This document shows positions 53,107 through 61,548 of a DNA stretch of 64,000 nt, one piece after another. Source of the stretch: Lysobacterales bacterium (GTDB lineage: Bacteria; Pseudomonadota; Gammaproteobacteria; Xanthomonadales; Rhodanobacteraceae). Location: positions 62,001-126,000 of the forward strand of contig JADKJL010000012.1 of NCBI GenBank assembly GCA_016721015.1, read 5' to 3'. Position numbers and translations under genes: made by a program. The notes under the pieces were generated by a model. That model searched no databases. It saw only the letters and a list, made by a program, of their open reading frames with translations, and had not been told where the DNA came from. Position 1 is the stretch's first letter. Each line of letters opens with the position of its first letter.

Positions 53107-55479
53107 ATGAACCACTCCCCTCTCCGCATCCGCAAGGTTGCCGTCCTCGGTGCCGGCGTCATGGGCGCGCAGATTGCCGCCCACCTGACCAATGCCGACG
53201 TCGAAACGATCCTGTTCGACCTGCCGGCGAAGGAAGGGCCGAAAAGCGGCATTGCGATCAAGGCCATCGCCAATCTGGCCAAGCTTTCGCCGGCGCCATT
53301 GGCCTTGGCCTCGCAAGCGTCGTCGATCACACCGGCCAATTACGACGAGCATCTCGAACTGCTCAAGGGCTGCGACCTGATCATCGAAGCGATCGCCGAG
53401 CGGATGGAATGGAAGCTCGACCTTTACAAGAAGATTGCGCCGTATGTCTCTGATTCTGCTTTCATTGCCAGCAATACCTCGGGACTTTCGATCAATGCCC
53501 TAGCCGAAGCTTTGCCCGCCGCAATGCGCCCCAGATTCTCGGGCATCCACTTCTTCAACCCGCCGCGTTACATGCACCTGGTCGAACTCATTCCCGACAC
53601 GCAGACCGATCCGGCCCTGCTTTCCGGGCTGGAGGCCTTCCTGACCACGACCCTTGGCAAGGGCGTGGTGCACGCCAAGGACACCCCCAACTTCATCGGC
53701 AATCGCATCGGCGTGTTCTCGATCCTCGCCACGATGCATCACACCGAGCAGTTCAAGCTCGGCTTCGATGCGGTCGATGCGATCACCGGCCCGGCCATTG
53801 GCCGACCGAAAAGTGCGACTTACCGCACTTCGGACGTGGTCGGCCTCGACACCATGGCGCACGTGATCAAGACCATGGACGACACCTTGCCGAATGACCC
53901 GTGGCACAAGTATTTCAAGGCGCCGGCCTGGCTGACCGCGCTGATCGAGAAGGGCGCGCTCGGGCAGAAGGCCGGCGCGGGCTTCTTCCGCAAGGTCGGC
54001 AAGGATATCCAGGTGCTCGATCTGGCCAAGCAGGACTATCGTCCGGCTTCCGAGGGCGTCAGCGAAGAACTCGGCAAGATCCTCGCGATCCGCAATCCTG
54101 CCGAGAAGTTCGCCGCCTTGCGTGCGTCCGGAGACAATCAGGCGCAGTTCCTCTGGGCAATGTTCCGCGACTTGTTCCATTACACCGCCTTCCATCTGGC
54201 CGACATCGCCGAAACCGCACGTCATGTGGATTTAGCGATCCGTTGGGGCTACGGCTGGAAAATGGGACCGTTCGAGACCTGGCAGGCGGCCAGCTGGAAA
54301 CAGGTGACCGAATGGATCGCCGAGGATATCGCCGCCGGCAAGGCGATGAGCGATGCACCTTTGCCCGCCTGGGTCACGGATGGTCGCGATGGCGTCCACG
54401 GCAAGGACGGGTCGTATTCGCCGAGCCTGAACAAGAACGTGCCGCGCTCGACTGCGGCCGTCTACCGGCGCCAGTTGTTCCCGGATCCGCTGCTTGGAGA
54501 ATCTTTCGACACCGGTACGACCGTGTGGGAAAACGATGGCGTGCGCCTCTGGCACCTCGGTGACGACATTGGCATCGTTTCGTTCAAGACCAAGATGAAC
54601 ACCGTCAATGACGCCGTTCTCGATGGCCTGCAGCGCTGCGTCGAGGAATGCGAAAGGCAGTTCAAGGCCATGGTCATCTGGCAGACCAGCGAACCGTTCT
54701 CTGCCGGTGCCGATCTCAAGGGTGCGCTTGGTCTGATCAAGGACGGCAAGATTGCCGAGTTCGAGGCGATGGTGGCCAATTTCCAGGCAACCAGCATGCG
54801 TATCAAGTATTCGCTGGTGCCGGTGGTCGCGGCCGTGCGCGGCATGGCCTTCGGTGGCGGTTGCGAGTTCCAGATGCATTCGGCGCGTACCGTTGCCGCA
54901 CTCGAAAGCTACATCGGTCTGGTCGAAGCGGGCGTCGGTTTGCTCCCGGCCGGTGGCGGACTCAAGGAGCTGGCACTGCGCGCCTCCCGCGACAGCGTCG
55001 ATGGTGACCCGTTCAACGGCATCAAGAAATCCTTCGAGGCGGTGGCCATGGCCAAGGTCTCGACCAGCGCATTCGAAGCCAGGCAACTCGGCCTGCTGCG
55101 CCCCGATGATGTGGTTGTCTTCAACAGCTTCGAACTGCTCTACGTCGCCAAACAGGTTGCCGCATCGCTCGCCGAAACCGGCTGGCGTCCGTCCCTGCCC
55201 GCTCGCGACATCACCGCTGCGGGCGATGTCGGCACCGCCTCGCTGAAGATGATGCTGGTCAACATGCTCGAAGGCCGCTTCATCTCGCCGCACGACTACG
55301 AAATCGGCAGCCGTATCGCCGATACCCTTTGCGGCGGTGTGATCGAACGTGGCTCGCAAGTCGATGAAACCTGGCTGCTCGATCTCGAGCGCAAGCATTT
55401 CGTCGAACTCGCACAGATGGCCAACACTCAGGAACGCATCGCGCACACGTTGACGACGGGCAAGCCGCTTAGGAACTGA
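53107..55479 (+). CDS. 3-hydroxyacyl-CoA dehydrogenase / enoyl-CoA hydratase (reversed domain order)
   Basis: A 790-residue bifunctional beta-oxidation enzyme. Unlike FadB/FadJ, the dehydrogenase comes first: the NAD motif KVAVLGAGVMGAQIAAHL is at residues 9-26 and the catalytic His is in FSGIHFFNPPRYMHLVELIP. The second dehydrogenase helical domain follows to about 420. The enoyl-CoA hydratase domain is at the C-terminus (SAGADLKGAL near 535, VRGMAFGGGCEFQMHSARTVAA near 580, GLVEAGVGLLPAGGG near 610). This is the FadN-type layout. It pairs with the thiolase gene downstream and is probably controlled by PsrA, whose gene lies just upstream on the same strand. Confidence 0.93.
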   Translation: MNHSPLRIRKVAVLGAGVMGAQIAAHLTNADVETILFDLPAKEGPKSGIAIKAIANLAKLSPAPLALASQASSITPANYDEHLELLKGCDLIIEAIAERMEWKLDLYKKIAPYVSDSAFIASNTSGLSINALAEALPAAMRPRFSGIHFFNPPRYMHLVELIPDTQTDPALLSGLEAFLTTTLGKGVVHAKDTPNFIGNRIGVFSILATMHHTEQFKLGFDAVDAITGPAIGRPKSATYRTSDVVGLDTMAHVIKTMDDTLPNDPWHKYFKAPAWLTALIEKGALGQKAGAGFFRKVGKDIQVLDLAKQDYRPASEGVSEELGKILAIRNPAEKFAALRASGDNQAQFLWAMFRDLFHYTAFHLADIAETARHVDLAIRWGYGWKMGPFETWQAASWKQVTEWIAEDIAAGKAMSDAPLPAWVTDGRDGVHGKDGSYSPSLNKNVPRSTAAVYRRQLFPDPLLGESFDTGTTVWENDGVRLWHLGDDIGIVSFKTKMNTVNDAVLDGLQRCVEECERQFKAMVIWQTSEPFSAGADLKGALGLIKDGKIAEFEAMVANFQATSMRIKYSLVPVVAAVRGMAFGGGCEFQMHSARTVAALESYIGLVEAGVGLLPAGGGLKELALRASRDSVDGDPFNGIKKSFEAVAMAKVSTSAFEARQLGLLRPDDVVVFNSFELLYVAKQVAASLAETGWRPSLPARDITAAGDVGTASLKMMLVNMLEGRFISPHDYEIGSRIADTLCGGVIERGSQVDETWLLDLERKHFVELAQMANTQERIAHTLTTGKPLRN

Positions 55480-55593
55480 GAATGGGGAATCGGGAATGGG
55501 AAATCGGCAAAGCCGGTTCCTGCGGAACGAAATCTCCGCGTCCATTCCCGCCCATCGCGAGCTTTCCGATTCCCTACTCCCTATTCCCCATTC
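55480..55593. repeat. Long imperfect inverted repeat of GGGAAT type
   Basis: Left arm 55480-55507 and right arm 55566-55593 match at about 24 of 28 positions when one is reversed and complemented. Both are made of GGGAAT-like hexamers. It fills most of the gap between the two beta-oxidation genes. Similar GGGAATGGGG intergenic repeats are familiar from Xanthomonadaceae genomes. Confidence 0.8.
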
Positions 55594-55612
55594 CCGATCG
55601 AGGAACGAGATC

Positions 55613-56809
55613 ATGAGCAAACAACTCCAAGACGCCTACATCGTCTCCGCCGTGCGTACCCCGGTTGGCAAGGCACCGCGCGGGGTGTTCCGCAATACCC
55701 GCCCTGACGACCTGCTCGCCCATGTGATCCGGGCCGCCGTTGCCGGCGCGCCGGGCATCGATCCATCGCGCATCGAAGACGCCATCATCGGCTGCGCCAT
55801 GCCCGAGGCCGAGCAAGGCATGAACGTGGCACGCATCGGTGTGTTGCTCGCTGGCTTGCCGAACACGGTGCCAGCACAAACGATCAACCGCTTCTGCTCA
55901 TCCGGCGTGCAGGCCATTGCCCTGGCTGCCGATCGCATCCGCACCGGCGATGCCGACCTCATGCTCGCCGGTGGCACCGAGAGCATGAGCATGGTGCCGA
56001 TGATGGGCCACAAGATCGCCATGAATCCGATTGCGTTCACCGACGAGAACATCGCCATCGCCTATGGCATGGGTATCACTGCCGAAAATGTCGCCAGTGA
56101 ATGGAAGGTCAGTCGCGAGGATCAGGATGCGTTTGCGCTCGCCTCGCACCAGAAGGCCCTGGCTGCAATCGCGGCCGGCGAATTCAAGGACGAGATCGTA
56201 CCGTTCAAGCTCGATGACCACTATCCCGATCTGGTCGGTCGTTCGATCCAGACCGACAGCCGCCTGATCGATACCGACGAAGGTCCGCGCCCCGACACCA
56301 GCGCCGCCGGCCTGGTCAAGTTGCGCACCGTGTTCAAGGCCGGTGGCAGCGTCACCGCCGGCAACTCCTCGCAGATGTCTGACGGTGCCGGTGCGCTGAT
56401 GCTGGCCAGCGAGAAGGCGATCAAGGAATACAACCTGACCCCGATCGCGCGATTCGTTTCGTTCGCTGTCGCCGGCGTGCGCCCTGAAGTCATGGGCATC
56501 GGCCCGATCGAGGCGATTCCGAGGGCACTCAAGCTGGCCGGATTGACCAAGGAGCAGATGGACTGGATCGAACTCAACGAGGCATTCGCCGCGCAGGCAC
56601 TGGCGGTGATCCGCGATGTCGGCCTCGATGCGAGCAAGGTCAATCCACTCGGCGGAGCCATTGCGCTGGGCCATCCGCTAGGCGCGACCGGTGCGGTGCG
56701 CGCGGCGACCCTGATCCATGGCCTGCGCCGACACAAGCAGAAATACGGCATGGTGACGATGTGCATCGGCACCGGCATGGGTGCCGCGGGAATTTTCGAG
56801 GCGCTTTGA
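55613..56809 (+). CDS. Acetyl-CoA C-acyltransferase (3-ketoacyl-CoA thiolase)
   Basis: A 398-residue thiolase that releases acetyl-CoA in the last step of beta-oxidation. The acylated Cys is in TINRFCSSGVQAIALAADRI; the C-terminal catalytic residues are in GGAIALGHPLGATGAVRAATLIHGL (His) and GMVTMCIGTGMGAAGIFEAL (Cys). NEAFAAQALAV is the third signature. ATG 55613 is chosen; the open frame further upstream runs through the inverted repeat. It works with the two-domain enzyme upstream, as FadA works with FadB. Confidence 0.94.
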   Translation: MSKQLQDAYIVSAVRTPVGKAPRGVFRNTRPDDLLAHVIRAAVAGAPGIDPSRIEDAIIGCAMPEAEQGMNVARIGVLLAGLPNTVPAQTINRFCSSGVQAIALAADRIRTGDADLMLAGGTESMSMVPMMGHKIAMNPIAFTDENIAIAYGMGITAENVASEWKVSREDQDAFALASHQKALAAIAAGEFKDEIVPFKLDDHYPDLVGRSIQTDSRLIDTDEGPRPDTSAAGLVKLRTVFKAGGSVTAGNSSQMSDGAGALMLASEKAIKEYNLTPIARFVSFAVAGVRPEVMGIGPIEAIPRALKLAGLTKEQMDWIELNEAFAAQALAVIRDVGLDASKVNPLGGAIALGHPLGATGAVRAATLIHGLRRHKQKYGMVTMCIGTGMGAAGIFEAL

Positions 56810-56940
56810 GTGTGTCGGTGAGCGGGTAGCCGTGAGCCGAGAGCGGTTAGCGGGAAAAGCCCGGGTTGGGCGAGATTGTGCCCTGCCTCTTTCTTCAAGA
56901 TCGCGACACTCACTGCTTACCGGCCGCAATCTAATGGGAG

Positions 56941-57596
56941 TGGCTTCAGCCATGATGCCTCTTACGATTCGAGGTGCGAGCATCGCGACTGAAGTCGCTC
57001 CCACAGCTGAAATCCGCTCGCTGCTTACCGGCCGCAATCTCGTGGGAGTGGTTTCAGCCACGATTCCTCTGCGATTCGAGGTGCGAGCATCGCGACTGAA
57101 GTCGCTCCCACAGCTGAAATCCGCTCGCTGCTCGTCACGACACGGTCTTATTTGTAGGAAGTGGCTTCAGCCATGATGCCTCTTACGATTCGGGGTGCGA
57201 GCATCGCGACTAAAGTCGCTCCCACAGTTGAAACCAGCGCACTGCTCGCCGCTCGTCACGACACGGTCTTATTTGTAGGAAGTGGCTTCAGCCACGATGC
57301 CTCTTACGATTCGGGGTGCGAGCATCGCGACTGAAGTCGCTCCCACAGTTGAAACCAGCGCACTGCTCGCCGCTCGTCACGACACGGTCTTATTTGTAGG
57401 AAGCGGCTTCAGCCGCGATGCCTCTTCGATTCGGAGCGTAAGCATCGCGACTGAAGTCGCTCCCACAGTTGAAACCAGCGCACTGCTCGCCGCTCGTCAC
57501 GACACGGTCTTATTTGTAGGAAGTGGCTTCAGCCACGATGCTTTTGTTTCAATATGTAAAAGATCGTCGCGGCTGAAGTCGCTTCCTACATCGCCC
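56941..57596. repeat. Array of six paired REP elements
   Basis: Six units begin at about 56941, 57049, 57162, 57283, 57404 and 57524, at spacings of 108, 113, 121, 121 and 120 bases. Each has a forward arm around TGGCTTCAGCCA or CGGCTTCAGCCG and a reverse arm around GCGACTGAAGTCGC, which is the same core inverted. The link from the first to the second unit carries CTTACCGGCCGCAATCT; the later links carry CGTCACGACACGGTCTTA. The last four units are nearly identical, so they arose by recent tandem copying. The array ends at the lpxK stop. The 130 bp before it, after the thiolase gene, hold GTGAGCGG-type low-complexity sequence and no gene. Confidence 0.92.
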
Positions 57597-57597
57597 G

Positions 57598-58584
57598 CTA
57601 CGATGCCTGAGGATTGCGCAAACGTTGATCGATCGTGTCGAAAAAGGATTCCGGAAGCTCTGCACTGACCGGTACCTGCCAATGACGCGAATCGGCAAAC
57701 GATGCGCACTTCACGGCGTCTTTTTCGGTCATCAGGATCGGCAAACCGTCTGCGAAATCCAGATCTGCCGCAGTCAATGCATGATGGTCCGCGAACGCAT
57801 GCTCGATGACCTCGATGCCCTGACTCCGCAAGCTGTCGAAGAAGCGGCCAGGGTTGCCGATGCCGGCGACTGCATGGATGCGCTGACCGCTGAACTCCGC
57901 CAGCGGGCATGACGGCCCCGAGCCGTCAATCGGTCGCGCGTCGCTGCCGAGCAAGCGCATCGGAATCTCGCCAGCCTGTGCGCGGCCGCCATTGCAGACG
58001 ACGAAATCGACCTGCTCCAGGCGTTCGCTTGATTCGCGCAATGGACCGGCGGGCAGCAAGCGTCCGTTGCCGAAGCGACGCACACCATCGATCACGCAGA
58101 TTTCAATATCACGGGCCAGCGAAGGATTCTGCAGACCATCGTCGGCAAGGATCACGTCGACCGCGGCGCCAAGCAGCAGCCGGGCGGCATCGACGCGGTT
58201 CCTGCCAACCGCCACCGGCACTCCCGTACGACGGCGGATCAGGCTCGGCTCATCACCGGCAATGGCCGGATCCGGCACCTCGCCAAGCAGAATCGGCTGT
58301 TTTGCCGAACCACCATAACCGCGGCTGACTACGCCGGGCTGCCAGCCTCGCTCGCGCAAGGCATCGATCAGAGCGAGCACCAACGGCGTCTTGCCGGTAC
58401 CGCCGGCGCTGATATTGCCAACCACGATGACCGGAACAGCCAGCCGCGCCGGTTTGCGCAAACCGCAGCGCCACGCAAACTGGTCTGCGCTGCGGAGCAT
58501 TTGATAGACCGGTACGAGCAGGCGCATCCACAGCGGCACGGATTCACCGCCATACCAGATGCGCTCGATGTCGGCCTGATTCAT
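57598..58584 (-). CDS. lpxK: Tetraacyldisaccharide 4'-kinase
   Basis: A 328-residue kinase that adds the 4'-phosphate to the lipid A precursor at the inner membrane. The P-loop is VVGNISAGGTGKTPLV (residues 55-70). An N-terminal amphipathic/membrane segment (WMRLLVPVYQMLRSADQ) and the second conserved segment VDVILADDGLQNPSLARD are as expected. It overlaps msbA by four bases, and its stop codon touches the REP array. Confidence 0.95.
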   Translation of the reverse strand: MNQADIERIWYGGESVPLWMRLLVPVYQMLRSADQFAWRCGLRKPARLAVPVIVVGNISAGGTGKTPLVLALIDALRERGWQPGVVSRGYGGSAKQPILLGEVPDPAIAGDEPSLIRRRTGVPVAVGRNRVDAARLLLGAAVDVILADDGLQNPSLARDIEICVIDGVRRFGNGRLLPAGPLRESSERLEQVDFVVCNGGRAQAGEIPMRLLGSDARPIDGSGPSCPLAEFSGQRIHAVAGIGNPGRFFDSLRSQGIEVIEHAFADHHALTAADLDFADGLPILMTEKDAVKCASFADSRHWQVPVSAELPESFFDTIDQRLRNPQAS

Positions 58585-60344
58585 GTCGGATCTGCGCTGG
58601 GCTTCTCTTCGTCGCGAAACTGCACCCGATGCAGGGCGGCGTAGTGGCCGTTGCGATCGAGCAGTTCGCGATGCGTGCCACGCTCGACGATGCGGCCTTG
58701 GTCGAGCACGGCAATCTGGTCGGCATGTTCAATGGTCGACAGCCGATGCGCAATCACGACCACGGTGCGATCGCGCAGCAGGCGCTTCAGCGCATCCTGG
58801 ATCAGGCGCTCGGATTCGGTATCCAGCGCACTGGTCGCCTCATCGAGAATCAGCAGTGGCGCATTCTTGAGCAATGCGCGGGCAATCGCGATGCGCTGGC
58901 GCTGGCCTCCGGAAAGCAGCGCACCGCCCTCGCCAGCCGGACTGTCGAGGCCGCCCGGCAGTCGGCTGATGAACTCCATGGCATTGGCCGCATCCGCAGC
59001 GTCCTCGATGGCTGCCCGGGAAGCGTTGCCAAGTGCCCCGTAGGCGATGTTGCGCGCGATGGTGTCGTTGAACAGCACCACCTGCTGGCCAACCCAGGCG
59101 ATCTGGCTGCGCAGGCTTTCAAGCCGCCACGCGGTCAGCGGCTCGCCATCAAGCAGGATGCTGCCCGAATCCGGATCGTAAAAACGCGGAATCAAGCTGG
59201 CCAGGCTGGACTTGCCGCTGCCAGATCTTCCGACCAGAGCAGTGACCGTTCCGGGCGGACAATGCAGGCTGACGCGGTCAAGCGCGGGCGAGGCCTGACC
59301 CGGATAGCGCAAGCTGACATCGCGAAGTTCGATCTCGCCGCGACAACGCGTCGCCTCTACTGCGCCCTGGTCGACTTCGCCCGGGGTGTCGATGATCTTG
59401 AACAGATCGTTCGCCGCGGCAACGCCGCGTTGCATCATCGCCTGCACCGAGGTCAGCCGCTTGAGCGAGGGCAGCATGGTCAGCATCGCCGTGATCAGCG
59501 ACATGAACGCACCCGGCGACATCGCGTCGATCATGCCTGGTCGCGTCGCGAAATAGATCACCAGCGCCAACGCCGCGGCCGCCACAATCTGCACGATCGA
59601 TGTCGACAGCGCGTTGGTCGCCGCCACCTTCAGGTTGAGACTGCGATTCTGCTCGTTGACCTCGGCAAAACGCGCACGTTCGGAGGCTTGCCCGAGATAG
59701 ACCTTGACCTCGCGCTGGCCACTGACGGCTTCGTCGACGATGCCGGTCACCGCACCGACCGAATGCTGGATCTTGCTGCTGATGCGCCGATAGCGACGAC
59801 CCACCACCCAGGCGACCAGGCCGATCAAAGGCGCCATGACAAACAACAGCAAGGTCAACCGCGCACTGTAGTAGAGCATGACGGCGATCATGCCGAGGAC
59901 TGTCAAACTGTCAAGAATCATCACCTTGACCGCATTGGTGCTGGCCTGGGCGACCTGCTCGACGGTATAGGTCAGACGCGAAATCATCTGCCCGGATGGC
60001 TCGCGGTCGAAATACGCCGCAGGGAAAACGAGATAACGCGAGAACACCTCGCCACGCAAGGTCTCAACCACGTCGCGCCCGATTCGGGCCAGGCCGTAGT
60101 CGGCAAGGAAGGTCGCCGCACCGCGAATCAGGAACAGACCGACGATGACGATCGGCATCCAGAAAATGGTGCGCGGATCGCGATCGATGAACAAGTTGTC
60201 GAGCATCGGCTGGATCAGGCGCACAAACGCCGCCGCAACCGCCGCATCGAAGACCATGCCGAAGATTCCCGCCGCCGCCCAGAGCCGATAGCGGGCGGCA
60301 TAGCCGAGCAGGCGTCGATAGGTCGCGAAGGCACTGACCGCCAT
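58581..60344 (-). CDS. msbA: Lipid A export ABC transporter MsbA
   Basis: A 587-residue half-transporter that flips core lipid A across the inner membrane. The first 310 residues hold six membrane helices. The ATPase domain has Walker A ALVGRSGSGKSSLAS, signature LLSGGQRQRIAIARALL and Walker B LLILDEATSALD. ATG 60344 is preferred over a TTG six bases upstream. It is co-transcribed with lpxK, exbD and exbB. Confidence 0.95.
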   Translation of the reverse strand: MAVSAFATYRRLLGYAARYRLWAAAGIFGMVFDAAVAAAFVRLIQPMLDNLFIDRDPRTIFWMPIVIVGLFLIRGAATFLADYGLARIGRDVVETLRGEVFSRYLVFPAAYFDREPSGQMISRLTYTVEQVAQASTNAVKVMILDSLTVLGMIAVMLYYSARLTLLLFVMAPLIGLVAWVVGRRYRRISSKIQHSVGAVTGIVDEAVSGQREVKVYLGQASERARFAEVNEQNRSLNLKVAATNALSTSIVQIVAAAALALVIYFATRPGMIDAMSPGAFMSLITAMLTMLPSLKRLTSVQAMMQRGVAAANDLFKIIDTPGEVDQGAVEATRCRGEIELRDVSLRYPGQASPALDRVSLHCPPGTVTALVGRSGSGKSSLASLIPRFYDPDSGSILLDGEPLTAWRLESLRSQIAWVGQQVVLFNDTIARNIAYGALGNASRAAIEDAADAANAMEFISRLPGGLDSPAGEGGALLSGGQRQRIAIARALLKNAPLLILDEATSALDTESERLIQDALKRLLRDRTVVVIAHRLSTIEHADQIAVLDQGRIVERGTHRELLDRNGHYAALHRVQFRDEEKPSADPT

Positions 60345-60384
60345 GCTCAATTCGCCAGAATATCGCGGCTGCGCGCGGATCCGA

Positions 60385-60816
60385 TCACTTGCCGCCTTCT
60401 GCCTTGGGCGGCGTGGTGGCCAGACTCAAGCGGTCGAAACCCAGTTGGCCGAGTGCGTCCATCGCCGTGATCACGGCCTGATGCTGGGTGCGTGCATCGG
60501 CACGCAGGATCACCGGACGCGTGCGCTCATCACCGGCAATCCGCGTGATCGCCTCCTTGAGCGTATCGAGACCGGGATTGAGCACCTCGTTGTTGTCGAT
60601 ATAGAAGCGCCCTTCGGCATCGATCAGAATGGTCAGGTTGTTCTCGTCACGCGCCTGCTCGGTGGCCGAAGCTTCAGGCAAGGTCACCTTCATGCTCGAA
60701 TGCTGGACGAAAGTGGTGGTCATGACGAAAAACATCAGCAAGGTCAGCATGACATCGATCAACGGGATGACGTTGATCTCGAAATCATCTTCGCGACGAC
60801 CGGACGTGATGCGCAT
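60385..60816 (-). CDS. exbD: ExbD/TolR-type energy-transfer protein
   Basis: A 143-residue protein with one N-terminal membrane helix containing the proton-path Asp in FEINVIPLIDVMLTLLMFFVMTTTF and a periplasmic domain. Together with ExbB it couples the proton gradient to TonB or Tol. It lies six bases after exbB. Its placement beside msbA/lpxK is usual in this group; whether it serves TonB or another process is not decided by sequence. Confidence 0.9.
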   Translation of the reverse strand: MRITSGRREDDFEINVIPLIDVMLTLLMFFVMTTTFVQHSSMKVTLPEASATEQARDENNLTILIDAEGRFYIDNNEVLNPGLDTLKEAITRIAGDERTRPVILRADARTQHQAVITAMDALGQLGFDRLSLATTPPKAEGGK

Positions 60817-60822
60817 GGTCGA

Positions 60823-61455
60823 TCAGCCCGCGCTGCGGACAGGTGCCGCTTCGGCAACGAGGGTCAGCTCATCGGTCAGCGCAATCACCTGCTTCTCCAT
60901 GTCGATGACCAGATCGTTGACGCGGCCGCGGAAATAGCGATGGAAGAAATACGCCGGAATGGCCACCACCAATCCGCTCGCGGTGCACACCAGCGCCTCG
61001 CCAATGCCGCCGGCCATCTTCAACGGATCGCCGACACCACTGACCATGACCGCGAAGAACATGCCGATCATGCCGAACACCGTACCGAGCAGCCCGAGCA
61101 GTGGCGAGACGATCGCAATCGTGCCGAGCGTGTTGAGGAAGCGCTCAAGCCGATGCACGACGTGGCGACCGGTATCCTCGACGCGCTCCTTGATGATCTC
61201 GCGCGGACGATTGCGCACGACCAGGGCGGCAGCCATCAATTCGCCGAGCGGCGAGGTCTCACGCAGCGCATCGATATGCTTCGGATCGAGCTTGCGCGTG
61301 CGCGCCCAGCTCATCACCTGATCGCCGAGCTCAGGCGGAATCACCGCCTTGCGCCGCAGCGTCCAGAAGCGTTCGAGGATGATGGCCAGTGCGACCGCAG
61401 AACAAACCAGGATCGGAATCATCGGCCAACCGCCAGCAATCAGGATCTCAAGCAC
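60823..61455 (-). CDS. exbB: MotA/TolQ/ExbB-type proton channel protein
   Basis: A 210-residue protein with three membrane helices: one at the N-terminus (MLEILIAGGWPMIPILVCSAVALAIILERF) and two in the C-terminal half (TLGTIAIVSPLLGLLGTVFGMIGMFFAV and GEALVCTASGLVVAIPAYFFHRYFR). It forms the channel with ExbD. It lies about 90 bp downstream of comEC. Confidence 0.92.
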   Translation of the reverse strand: MLEILIAGGWPMIPILVCSAVALAIILERFWTLRRKAVIPPELGDQVMSWARTRKLDPKHIDALRETSPLGELMAAALVVRNRPREIIKERVEDTGRHVVHRLERFLNTLGTIAIVSPLLGLLGTVFGMIGMFFAVMVSGVGDPLKMAGGIGEALVCTASGLVVAIPAYFFHRYFRGRVNDLVIDMEKQVIALTDELTLVAEAAPVRSAG

Positions 61456-61548
61456 GTGCAGCCACTCCTCGTCGGTCTGTTCATATCGGCACGCACGCCT
61501 GCGTGCCGGCTGCGGATGATAACAGCGTGGACAGGATTCAATCCCGAT

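Noticed and set aside
56941..57596. Array could be taken for CRISPR
   Set aside because: Units are 108-121 bp with inverted arms and nearly identical linkers; there are no short uniform repeats with unique spacers and no cas genes.
58629..60470. Open frame of 613 codons on the plus strand
   Set aside because: It is antisense to msbA, whose ATPase motifs are complete; the plus-strand product is arginine/histidine-rich with no family character.
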